Assembly: GCA_016716885.1 (NCBI GenBank)
Contig: JADJUV010000054.1
Coordinates: 24,735-88,734, forward strand
DNA: 64,000 bases
Direction: 5' to 3'
Source of the DNA: Candidatus Trichofilum aggregatum
GTDB taxonomy: Bacteria; Chloroflexota; Anaerolineae; Promineifilales; Promineifilaceae
The notes beneath the pieces were generated by a model that was not told where the DNA came from, made no database searches, and saw only the letters and a program-made list of their open reading frames with translations. Below, one piece after another: positions 25,501 through 33,736 of this stretch (its first letter is position 1; the number at the start of each line of letters is the position of its first letter). A program made the position numbers and the translations under genes.

Positions 25501-26833
25501 CCGTAATGTCTACGCTCATGCCCGCGACCCCTATAATGGTGCCGCTATCGTCACGCAGGGGTACTTTATGGGAGAGGACGATGGCCTGGGTAAGGCCATC
25601 GGGCATTTGCACTGTTTCTTCGGTGAGGGTTTCCTGGCCGGTTTCCATGACGTGCACATCATTGGCCCGAATCGCGGCCGCGATCTCCGCCACCAATAAC
25701 TCCGTATCCGTATGCCCCAGCGGATTAACCGCCCAATAGTGCAGCGTGTCCCGGTTAACACTGGTGTAACGGCCTTCCTTGTCTTTGGTGTATAGAGCCA
25801 CCGGCGCATTATCAAACAGTTCGCGGTACCGGTTCTCCGACTCATGTAACGCCTGCTCTGCCCATTTTCGCTCGGTCACCACCGCTAACATAATAATGAC
25901 CTGAACCGGCTTATTCTCGGCATCACTGGTGAAAACGGCACCGCGATGCTGTACCCATTCCCAACGCCCATCTTTGGTCTCCAACCGATACTCAATCGTC
26001 GGCACGTTACCGGCCATCAGCGTATCTACAAACTCCCGGAAGAAAGTGAGAACCAATTCGTTATCATCAGGGTGAACATGATCAAACACAGAACGGTCAC
26101 GCCATTCCTCACGGTCATAGCCCAAAAACGTGTCGCGATTCGCGTAGACAGTCTGGAAATTTTTGAGGTCAAGAACAAACACATAGTCCGGAGAGCTTTC
26201 TGCCAGACGCCGGAACTGCCCTTCACTGCGCCGCAAAGCCTCTTCGATCTTCTGCAACTCGCGCAAATCATACAACCCTACCATGATGGCGCTGATTGAT
26301 TGGGCCATGAACGTAAGGGCGGTTGGGTCTATCGAGGAGTCATCCGGTGCTTCTGTGTAAATGAGGTTGACCACCCCCACGACATGTTCCTGGAACAGCA
26401 GAGGTATCGACATAACGAAGCGAAACCCCTGCGCCGCCAACGCTTTCTGGACGGCTGGCTCTACCCGTGCATCTTGGCGTAAGCCCTCGCTGGTTACAAT
26501 TTCGCGCCGGGCTACCGCTAACCCAGAGAGACTGCCTTTTAGGGGCAACTCCTGGCCTACCTGGAGCGTGGCGGTGATAAAACCTCGGCCAGCTACCATT
26601 TTTAGCGTTTCGGAAACTGTGTCTAAAGCAAAAAGAGCAATCGCAGGGGCCTGGGTATAAGACCACAAGGCGTTCATGGTCTGTTCCAGCGCCATTTGTA
26701 GGCTGAAGGCTTGCGGTATAACCGACATAGCTCCTGCAAAAACAACAACCGTGTCGTCCGTACCTTGTTCGGGTAAAGGGTTTGCCGTTTGTGGGGAGTG
26801 TGGCTCAGTTTGCTGATGTTTTTTCTTGCCCAT
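22577..26833 (-). CDS. Multi-PAS/GAF histidine kinase, the only kinase of the sensor cluster
   Basis: The start at 26833 (MGKKKHQQTE) is an ATG; an in-frame TTG at 26872 is the alternative, giving 1431 codons. Numbered from the TTG, domains run: GAF (about 50-215), PAS (220-350), PAS (350-480), PAS (480-610), GAF (620-800), PAS (800-920), an LTR/GAF-like module (925-1060), GAF (1060-1190), HisKA with SHELRTPLN (phospho-His about 1203) and HATPase_c with the N box LISNAIKFTE, G1 DTGIGI and G2 GGTGLGM. No membrane helix is visible. It lacks a receiver and ends in a basic KIKKRETHAFR tail. Signals from the seven kinase-less proteins upstream may reach it through shared coiled-coil and GAF contacts; this is inference. 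The stand-alone receiver downstream is the likely phospho-acceptor. Confidence 0.92.
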   Translation of the reverse strand: MGKKKHQQTEPHSPQTANPLPEQGTDDTVVVFAGAMSVIPQAFSLQMALEQTMNALWSYTQAPAIALFALDTVSETLKMVAGRGFITATLQVGQELPLKGSLSGLAVARREIVTSEGLRQDARVEPAVQKALAAQGFRFVMSIPLLFQEHVVGVVNLIYTEAPDDSSIDPTALTFMAQSISAIMVGLYDLRELQKIEEALRRSEGQFRRLAESSPDYVFVLDLKNFQTVYANRDTFLGYDREEWRDRSVFDHVHPDDNELVLTFFREFVDTLMAGNVPTIEYRLETKDGRWEWVQHRGAVFTSDAENKPVQVIIMLAVVTERKWAEQALHESENRYRELFDNAPVALYTKDKEGRYTSVNRDTLHYWAVNPLGHTDTELLVAEIAAAIRANDVHVMETGQETLTEETVQMPDGLTQAIVLSHKVPLRDDSGTIIGVAGMSVDITERKSAEEALRQSEEQYRQLFEQSLDAIYVASRDGRALDFNQAAMTLFGYSQEEILQLSITDLYPTPEERLRFQKAIEITGSVANFPVQLRRKNGDYLDCLLTSAVVVNSEGQVVGYQGIIRDVTEQKRLEAQVQEALERRGRQVALSTQIAQETAAAANPEELYRRVVEQVQELFGFYHTQLLLYNPLEEAAVLIFGYGAVGEKMLATGHKMALGTGLIGVAAATGQSVLRPDVSLDPNWKSNPLLPDTQGELAVPIKLKETVLGVLDVQANVAGQLSTEDQLVLEGLCGQIAIAIENTRLLEEASIFRQFVEFSSQGMGFIDLNARVAYTNPALLKLLGYQNPSDVFGRSFTDFYPEHLHDTLYKDIQQSVMKGNQWNGELTMRSVEGHLIPTFESFVLLYDQRGNPRYIADLVTDMTARKQADLDLQERLVELNNLQRYMSKEGWQTYHAAAGERPQGFTFDQRSVQPIANSNGTNHPDDHESTISGHTTQTIISHLSIGGEIIGLLGIETDLSTPLTSEERSLLDEISIQVAGALENARLSEQTRIALSGQERLSSQLATVAEVSAIASTILEEEQLLQAVVDLSKIQFNLYHAQIFIYDENTQRLRLRAGSDQIGRLMVYEKYTLPLTSRESPVSRAAVSRQAVLEEDIRSQGIDVHPYLPETHSQLAIPITQGEKLLGVIDLHANTASFFTAEDIRVYTTLSLQVAVALQNAYLYAEQLQTAEQLREVDRLKSEFLASMSHELRTPLNSIVGFADVLLEGLDGDLNERMEEDVHLIRQSGIHLRELISDILDMSKIEAGMMELRFEEIDVREMAEEMVATNKPSAQTNKKHLDMQLEVNPEVTTVVADRTRLRQIFHNLISNAIKFTERGFVRVAINKRDDDLVVAVQDTGIGIRPEDTAIVFERFRQIDGSLTRQAGGTGLGMPITKELVELHGGRIWLDSQIGDGTTFWFTIPLYHKIKKRETHAFR

Positions 26834-26932
26834 CTTATCTACACCGGTAGATTGGCGATTGGTATAAACCAATCAAACAATCGTGAATCTGAATGGTCAG
26901 GAGAAATCACAAACTACTTTCGTAAAACTGTA

Positions 26933-29008
26933 CTAGTCAGTTTTCTCCGGGTTTTGTAAATGCACAAAGGTGCGACGGCCCATGATACGGCCGATTTCAT
27001 GAACGGCGGTGCGCATCACCGTTTCCACGTCTGACGCCCCGCGAACTTTGGACGTGATTTCGCGCAGAATTTGTTCGCGGCGGGCGCGGCGGGTTGTTTC
27101 TTCCAAGAGCCGCACTCTTTCCAGGGCGATGGTGGCCTGTTCGGCCAGGGTTTGTAACAAACGAACGGCTTGTGGGGTAAAGACGTAGTCTGGCTGATAG
27201 GAGCTGACGGAGAGGACGCCCATTACTTTATCTTGCCCCACCAGAGGAATCGTAGCGTTGGCGGTGCGGCCGCTAAGGTTATACCGTGATCGCTCACTCA
27301 GGCGAGGATCATGTGCCAGACGCGTAGCGGGCTGGCGGGTCATGATGACCTCACGGGTCATGGGGTAATCTTCAAGACTGAGTATCTCATTTTCAGGGAA
27401 CTCAGGCACAGAGATAGAGGCATATTGTCCCGCCCGCACCATTTGTTGTGAATTCAACAGCATATACAAGTTGACAACCTCGACGCCCACGGCTTTGGCT
27501 ACCTGGGCCAACAATGCTTTGATACCCTCTTGTTCTGTGGGGGCGGCTGTCAGGAGGGATGTGGTCTCCTGAATGGCGGTCAGGTCGGCAAGTTGTTGGC
27601 GGGTTTGATCAAACAGGCGTTGGTTTTCTACGGCGATGGCTAACTGCCCGGCCAGAGCGATGTAAGGTTCCATTTCTCTCAATTGGAACTCGTATACTTC
27701 GCCCGCTTCAAGCAGGACACAGCCAATCTGGCGCGCTGCTACCCACAGGGGCAAAAGCCCCATGGCCCGGATGTCTAGTTGCTGTAAGGTAGTGATGGTG
27801 GGTTGATCGAGGCGTGGGTCTTCATGGGTATCGGAAATGAAGATGGCTTCCTGACTGAGAACCAGGGGCAGAAGGGAGAATATATCGCGGCTGTAGCGTG
27901 TGCCCACAGGTGATGGTTCGGTGCCAAAGCCGGCATACCAGCGGCCGCGTAAGGTCATGGCAACCAGTTCATTTTGATTGCCTTGATCGTCATAATCAAA
28001 GAGCATCAGAACGGCCCGATTGATGACCGAGTTTGGCACGGCTGTTACCAGTGCGCCCAACATATCGCTAACATCCGTGGCTTCGTTTAGCCGACGACTG
28101 GCGTTGTAGAGGCGTTCCGTTTCTTCGCGGGCTGCCTGTTGGGCTAACAGAGCACGCCGACTGGCTACGACGGCGCCCAGCGCATCTAACAAACGCCGCC
28201 AAATGAATTTTTCGTCCAGGCTGAAGGTGTAACCTTCGGGCCAGGTGAAAGAGATGATGCCTTGCCACCGGCCGGAACTCCGCAAGGGTAGGGTAGCCAT
28301 GGTCTGTATGCCAGAACCCGCCAGCATGGCCTGTGATTCGGGCAGGAGTCGCTTATCTTGATTGGTATGCTCAACAAACAGAACTTCGTTCGGTTTCTCA
28401 ATCCACAGGTGAGAATCGGGCAGGATGGGCATCCGTTGGTTAATGATGGGGCTGTGCGGTACAAACTCACCCGCTTGCCACATCTGTTTAACGATCAGGG
28501 CCTGGGGATTGTCATAGCGGTCTGTTTCAATGTATTGCAAGGAGACATTGAACGGGGTGTTGCAACTGGGCAGAATGGCGAGCAGGATTTCCTCTTCGGT
28601 ATCGGCAATGGAGAGGGCGGTTTCGATACGGCTGAGTTTGTCGAGTTGAGCGGCACGGGTTTGGGTCGCTACGAGCAATTGGCGGTTGTCTACGACGACG
28701 GAAGCCTGCCCGGCTATGGAGTGGTAAAGCCGTTGCTCGGTGCTGCTGAAGGTGCGTTGGGTGTCCCATTCTAGCAGGATGATGCCCAGGCGGCGCCGAC
28801 CAATGTTGAGGGGCAGGCATACGAGCGATTTGGTATGGTGTTGGGCAAAGAATTCACGCGCGGCCGCGGAAGGAACCTGTATCTCGTCATGTACATCATG
28901 CACATACAGGGGGCTTCGTGGGTAGCGGAGCAGGAATTGCAGGTGCGGGTTTCCTTCACCAGCCATTGGGTGTCTGGGGCCAACAAATATCGTTTCTGCG
29001 TTGACCAA
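26933..29008 (-). CDS. Giant GAF/PAS protein 8, fragment 4 (C-terminal GAFs and tail)
   Basis: This 691-codon frame is the 3' part of one gene that begins at 35335. It holds the second half of one GAF (from NPHLQFLLRYPRSP), three more complete GAF domains, and the cluster's common tail (REQILREITSKVRGASDVET...RRTFVHLQ). It overlaps the previous fragment out of frame: an extra A in the short run at 28950-28952 would join them (APDTQWLVKE to NPHLQF). The first codons of this frame upstream of that point are not real. There is no kinase domain. The gap to the kinase gene is about 100 bases. Confidence 0.75.
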   Translation of the reverse strand: MVNAETIFVGPRHPMAGEGNPHLQFLLRYPRSPLYVHDVHDEIQVPSAAAREFFAQHHTKSLVCLPLNIGRRRLGIILLEWDTQRTFSSTEQRLYHSIAGQASVVVDNRQLLVATQTRAAQLDKLSRIETALSIADTEEEILLAILPSCNTPFNVSLQYIETDRYDNPQALIVKQMWQAGEFVPHSPIINQRMPILPDSHLWIEKPNEVLFVEHTNQDKRLLPESQAMLAGSGIQTMATLPLRSSGRWQGIISFTWPEGYTFSLDEKFIWRRLLDALGAVVASRRALLAQQAAREETERLYNASRRLNEATDVSDMLGALVTAVPNSVINRAVLMLFDYDDQGNQNELVAMTLRGRWYAGFGTEPSPVGTRYSRDIFSLLPLVLSQEAIFISDTHEDPRLDQPTITTLQQLDIRAMGLLPLWVAARQIGCVLLEAGEVYEFQLREMEPYIALAGQLAIAVENQRLFDQTRQQLADLTAIQETTSLLTAAPTEQEGIKALLAQVAKAVGVEVVNLYMLLNSQQMVRAGQYASISVPEFPENEILSLEDYPMTREVIMTRQPATRLAHDPRLSERSRYNLSGRTANATIPLVGQDKVMGVLSVSSYQPDYVFTPQAVRLLQTLAEQATIALERVRLLEETTRRARREQILREITSKVRGASDVETVMRTAVHEIGRIMGRRTFVHLQNPEKTD

Positions 29009-30258
29009 CCAGAAATAACCTCTACCAGAGTCGGCTCGTCTATATCGTCTGATGAGAAAAGGGCCAGAATCCCACTCCGCGCTCCCGCTTCGCTGGCGGG
29101 TGACGTCACAATGCGTAATACGTCATCCAGCGTGTTGGCGGCGGTTAATTGGGCGCTCAGATTGTAGAGGAGTTCTGATTCTTCGCGGCGGGCCTGAGCT
29201 TCTTGTGCTCGTTGTTGGGCCATGTCTACGCTGCGTAAGTTTTGGGTGGCAACGGCGGCCTGTCCGGTCAGAGCCAACATACGGCGCAGTTCCACTTCTT
29301 CAAAGGTGACTTCTTCGGCATAGAAGACATCCACAAAACCCAGCCATTGACCACCGGCTAGCAAGGGGATGAAGATGATGCTGTGTGCCCCGAGTTGATC
29401 GTGATAAACCTCTTTGGTACGCGGATCAATACGGGGGTCGTTGGCTAAATCAGAAATGAAGATAGGCTCTTCCTGGCTGAGGATGAGGCTAGCAGAAGGG
29501 AACTCCGACAGATTAAACCGTGATCCGACGGGTATTTCCGTAATATCATGCAGACGTTCGGCTACTTCTACCCAGGGCAGTATCTGGCCTTTACTCCAGG
29601 GGCGGTCAAAGAGGTTGAGGGCGATATTTTTGACCGGATGTTTGCCCAAGGTGTAGTTGCGCAAGATGGTGATGATTTCGTAGTAGCGACGGGAGGCGTT
29701 GATGTCGGCGGTGGCCTGGTACAGGGTGGCGGTTTCTTGGAGGGCTTGTTCCCGTTTTTCGGCCAGAGCGATGTTCTGTACCGCGGCCGCGGCCTGGCTG
29801 GCTACGTTCATGAGCCGTTGCACTTCATCCGCATGGAAGCGGCGTGGCTCATCATAAATGGCATTGATATAACCAATCCATTCACCACCTGTTAACATGG
29901 GTACAAAAATCGTACTTTTAGCCTTAAACCGGCGGCTATACAGTGCCCTGACATTGTCATCCAGCCGGGGGTCGTTGTCTACGTCCTCAACCAGGATGGG
30001 TTTTTCCGGGTGTAGAAGCGTATTGGCCGAGGGGAAGTCGGCCAGACGATAACGGGCTTGCACGGCATCAGCCGGCAAACGGGACCAACGGGCATAGACA
30101 CCTGTCCATTCAGGCGTGTGGGTGGGCGACCAGGGTATATCAAAATAATTCAGGCTGACGTTCTGAGCGTTATCACCAACGATGGTGTGTTCACGCAAGG
30201 TGGTCAGGATTTCGTCATAATTATTGGCGGTGTTGAGGTTGCGGGTGGCCCGGTACAA
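28771..30258 (-). CDS. Giant GAF/PAS protein 8, fragment 3
   Basis: This 495-codon frame holds two full GAF domains (each opening with ALYRATRNLNTANNYDEIL or TLYQATADINASRRYYEII) and half of a third. The last 60 codons, after TQWLVKE near 28950, are out of frame and translate as Cys/Arg-rich sequence. Upstream it connects to fragment 2 through two one-base gaps at homopolymers (30346-30350 and 30373-30375); the bridging sequence FSAEELFF/FERLQEPIAAAIAGRRAF reads as the end of a GAF. The GCGGCCGC octamer at 30317 lies in that bridge. Confidence 0.7.
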   Translation of the reverse strand: MYRATRNLNTANNYDEILTTLREHTIVGDNAQNVSLNYFDIPWSPTHTPEWTGVYARWSRLPADAVQARYRLADFPSANTLLHPEKPILVEDVDNDPRLDDNVRALYSRRFKAKSTIFVPMLTGGEWIGYINAIYDEPRRFHADEVQRLMNVASQAAAAVQNIALAEKREQALQETATLYQATADINASRRYYEIITILRNYTLGKHPVKNIALNLFDRPWSKGQILPWVEVAERLHDITEIPVGSRFNLSEFPSASLILSQEEPIFISDLANDPRIDPRTKEVYHDQLGAHSIIFIPLLAGGQWLGFVDVFYAEEVTFEEVELRRMLALTGQAAVATQNLRSVDMAQQRAQEAQARREESELLYNLSAQLTAANTLDDVLRIVTSPASEAGARSGILALFSSDDIDEPTLVEVISGWSTQKRYLLAPDTQWLVKETRTCNSCSATHEAPCMCMMYMTRYRFLPRPRVNSLPNTIPNRSYACPSTLVGAAWASSC

Positions 30259-30343
30259 GGCTTCGGTTTCAGCCAGAGCACTTTGTTGAGCGACGAAAGC
30301 CCGCCGACCTGCGATCGCGGCCGCGATGGGTTCTTGTAGCCGT

Positions 30344-33300
30344 TCAAAAAGAATAGCTCCTCAGCCGAGAACTTTGTGGTTCATACCAGGTTAACCCCAC
30401 AATCGCCTGCCACCGTCCACCACTTCGCAAAGGAAGCACCGTTGTCGCTTGCCAGTTACCTTCGCGCCTGGCCTGTTCCTGCAAATCAGCCGTGACTCGT
30501 GGGTCCGTTGCCACATCCGAGATAAGCAATATCTGCGACTCGTTTTCCTGCCATAACTGCAACAACGGCAAATCTGCGATCTGAATATTGTCCCAAGAAT
30601 CAGGAATCTGGTTGACAAACTGGCCCTGTTTCCATGCCGAGACAGTAGCCACCCCGGCAATATCGCCTTTATCATCCTCACGCAAATAAGAGAGCGAGAC
30701 AAACGGTTCTCCCCAATTCACATAAGACAACAAGGCCCGGATAATCTCTTGTTCGTTCGCCGCTTGAGATAGCTCCGTTTCCACACGAGTCAGCACTTCC
30801 AACTGCTGCGCCCGGGCTTGCGCCTCGTCAAATAGCTGATAGTTATTCACCGACACAGCCGCCTGGGCGGCGATAGATTGATACAACCGCTTATCCCCAG
30901 GAGCGAAGGTGTGCGGGGCAAGCCAGCGGAAACCAATAAGTGCTACCCACCGCCCCGCCAGCGTCAAAGGCAGATAGACGGCACTCCGTACGCCCGTCAT
31001 CTCCAATAAGAGACGCGACGGCTCATCTAGCCGTGTTTCCTCACGCACATCTTCAACAAAGATCGGTTCCCCCGCATGGCTTAACCAGAAATTGGCTAGG
31101 GGCAAATCTGGCAAATAAAAGCGGGTTCCCACAGGAATGGGTACAACCCCTTCATATTGCACCACCGCCTTTAGCTCTACCCACTCCGGCTTATTATTAC
31201 TGTCGGTTTCAATGAAAAAGAGATCGATACCCACCACACCGGATGCTTTTATGGGTTCACTCACCGCATTGGCGATTTCAACCGGGTTATTGGCGGCATT
31301 AAACTTGCGGCTTACTTCAAACAGGGTCTCTGTTTCCGCCAGAGCATTTTGGGTCTGTTCAAATAACCGTGCATTCTGAATGGCGATACTTCCCTGGCTA
31401 GCCACAGCACTCAACAGGTCGAAATCGGATTCTTCATACACGTGGGGAACCTTGCTTTGTAACCCCACGACCCCCAGGATGATGTTCGCCAATTTCAGGG
31501 GCATTCCGAGCCAACTTTGGGCCTCATTACCAATAGAAGCAACGCCGTTTGCTTCTAACCAGGCATCTACCCCATCTTTGATGAGCAGTCCGTGGCCTGA
31601 CCGGATGACGTATTCTGTCAGCCCATTGCCAAAGGGGCGTGCCCGCCATTTCTGGCGCAGGCCGTTTTCAATAGCGATGGGAAAACTGATGTCCTGAGTA
31701 TCATTATTGTAAAGAGCAATATAGAAGCTACTGGCATCCATCAGCAGGTCAGTGTAATGATGAATGGTCTCCATGGCTGACTCAACATCAAGGGCGATGG
31801 TGAGGTCACGGGCCATTTCGTTGAGGATGTTAAGCTGTTCGGCACGTTCGGTGGCCTGTTCAAAGAGGCGCAGGGTTTGAATAACGGTGGCGGCCTGTTC
31901 GGAGAGGCTGGTGATCTGGCGAACCTCTTCGTCGGTTAGATGGGCGGTTTGACTGGCCTGCCCGGAAATGAAGCCCCACCATTGGCTACCAATGATGAAG
32001 GGAAAAACAAATAAACTCCGCATACCCAGACGGTCGAGCATCAATGAACGCAGATTGGGGTCAATACGTTTGTCGGTGGTGACGTCTTGAAAGAGGGTAG
32101 GGTGATTGGCGGAAAAGAGTTCTATGCTAGGAAATTGGCGGGCCTGGTACACTGTGCCAACTGGGGCACGAGGGGGTTCGCCGTTTTGTTCCCAAACGGC
32201 GATAACGGTACCGGTGTTGGGCATTTGGTTTACCCAGGGGTGATCATACAAGACGATGTTGGCCCGGTCTAGTCGGCGTAAGGCGGTGGACTCGACGAGG
32301 GCATCCATTACTTCTTGTACGGTTGTGGCGCGAACAACGCGGCCGCTACCTGAATACAGTGATTCCGTCTGTGCCAGCGCATATTGCGTCTGGTCAGTAA
32401 GGCGCAGGTTTTCCAGGTGGGTGCTCAGGCGTTCAGCAATGGCCGACATGATTTCATCCGCTTCATCATCAAATTGACCCGGCTCAGCTAAAGCCAGTTG
32501 ACCAATGATTTCACCCTGGATGGTTAGCGGTTTGCTCAGGCCATTGTAGGCCGTGCCGTTGGTCGTTTCCAGACTGGTGGGTTGAGTGCCATAGGTATAG
32601 TGAACTTCCCCGGGGGTGTTTTGCAGATAACTATCCCAGCCTTCACGAGTCAGGCGGCGAGTTAGCAGGTTCAGTTCGGCCAGGGTGCTGTCATACTGCT
32701 CAAAGGAGCGGGCATTTTGCAGAGCAATGCCGACCTGGGAGGCCAGGGTGGACATGATATTCGCATCTTGGGCGGTGAATCGGCCTGGGGTATTACCCTG
32801 TATATCCAGAACACCCAAAACGCGGCCGCCAACCAGCAACGGAACCGCCATTTCGGCCCGGGTATCCGGTAATAGCGGGTTGGGCAGGAAATCCGAGACT
32901 TCACGCACATCGTTAACAATAACAGCCTGACGTGACCGTGCCGCACGAGCCACCAGAGATTGCTCGTGGCTTATAGGAATCGTGCGCCCTTCGGACACCA
33001 TTTTGCGGCCCACATCACCCGCTCCCGTGGTTAGCACTAAGGTGTCACCCATCTCGTTGAGCAGATAGATGTGTGAATGGTAGAGAGCAAAATAACCTTT
33101 TGTCAGATCAACCACAGTCTGGAGCAGATGCCCTGTTTCCTGAATGGTGGAGGCGGCCGTACTAATTTGGGCTACCGCATCCAATTCACGGGCTTGTTTC
33201 TCAAGCAAGGATTCTACCTTTTTGCGTGCGGTAATATCCTGATTGGCCCCGAATGTTTTGACGGTTTGCCCTTCGGCATTTTTCTGGATGCGGAAACGTA

Positions 33301-33460
33301 CGGTTATATAACCTGTTTCACCGTCGCCCAAAACAACCCGGTGATCGATCTGCCCTCTAAAATTAGGGTCTGTTGTTTCTATCGCTTTACCGATTTCTGT
33401 GCCCACCATGTTGGCATCGTCGGGATAAACAAATCGTTGGGTGTACTGCCGGGAAGACAT
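30344..33460 (-). CDS. Giant GAF/PAS protein 8, fragment 2 (PAS, GAF array)
   Basis: In the same frame as fragment 1 (35335-33737), this segment continues after an in-frame TAG at 33739-33737. The sequence between the TAG and the first ATG (33460) encodes the rest of the LOV domain (RKDGTLFWNELQ... to ISQRK) and a further PAS. The 1038 codons from 33460 hold the PAS end, a GAF of the YHSHIYL type, an LTRRLTREGWDSY module and four further GAF domains. The end is out of frame from about 30375 on. If the TAG is real, translation would have to restart near 33460, cutting the last PAS. Confidence 0.75.
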   Translation of the reverse strand: MSSRQYTQRFVYPDDANMVGTEIGKAIETTDPNFRGQIDHRVVLGDGETGYITVRFRIQKNAEGQTVKTFGANQDITARKKVESLLEKQARELDAVAQISTAASTIQETGHLLQTVVDLTKGYFALYHSHIYLLNEMGDTLVLTTGAGDVGRKMVSEGRTIPISHEQSLVARAARSRQAVIVNDVREVSDFLPNPLLPDTRAEMAVPLLVGGRVLGVLDIQGNTPGRFTAQDANIMSTLASQVGIALQNARSFEQYDSTLAELNLLTRRLTREGWDSYLQNTPGEVHYTYGTQPTSLETTNGTAYNGLSKPLTIQGEIIGQLALAEPGQFDDEADEIMSAIAERLSTHLENLRLTDQTQYALAQTESLYSGSGRVVRATTVQEVMDALVESTALRRLDRANIVLYDHPWVNQMPNTGTVIAVWEQNGEPPRAPVGTVYQARQFPSIELFSANHPTLFQDVTTDKRIDPNLRSLMLDRLGMRSLFVFPFIIGSQWWGFISGQASQTAHLTDEEVRQITSLSEQAATVIQTLRLFEQATERAEQLNILNEMARDLTIALDVESAMETIHHYTDLLMDASSFYIALYNNDTQDISFPIAIENGLRQKWRARPFGNGLTEYVIRSGHGLLIKDGVDAWLEANGVASIGNEAQSWLGMPLKLANIILGVVGLQSKVPHVYEESDFDLLSAVASQGSIAIQNARLFEQTQNALAETETLFEVSRKFNAANNPVEIANAVSEPIKASGVVGIDLFFIETDSNNKPEWVELKAVVQYEGVVPIPVGTRFYLPDLPLANFWLSHAGEPIFVEDVREETRLDEPSRLLLEMTGVRSAVYLPLTLAGRWVALIGFRWLAPHTFAPGDKRLYQSIAAQAAVSVNNYQLFDEAQARAQQLEVLTRVETELSQAANEQEIIRALLSYVNWGEPFVSLSYLREDDKGDIAGVATVSAWKQGQFVNQIPDSWDNIQIADLPLLQLWQENESQILLISDVATDPRVTADLQEQARREGNWQATTVLPLRSGGRWQAIVGLTWYEPQSSRLRSYSF

Positions 33461-33736
33461 GGTATAACCACCCTCTGCTTCCGCGGTTGTTCGTAATAGA
33501 GCATAGAACTCGTCATTGAAAACAAAGGTGTCACTGAGAACATCGTATTCCCAGTTGGCTAATTGGGCGATCTTGAGTGCTTCGGCTAATTGGGCTTCGC
33601 GGGCTATCAGCGCCTCTTCAATAAGCTTACGTTGGCTGATGTCATTTTGGGAGCCAATGAAATGGGTGATTTGGCCCTGGTCATCAAGGATGGGGAAAGT
33701 CTGTAATTCATTCCAAAAGAGGGTGCCGTCTTTGCG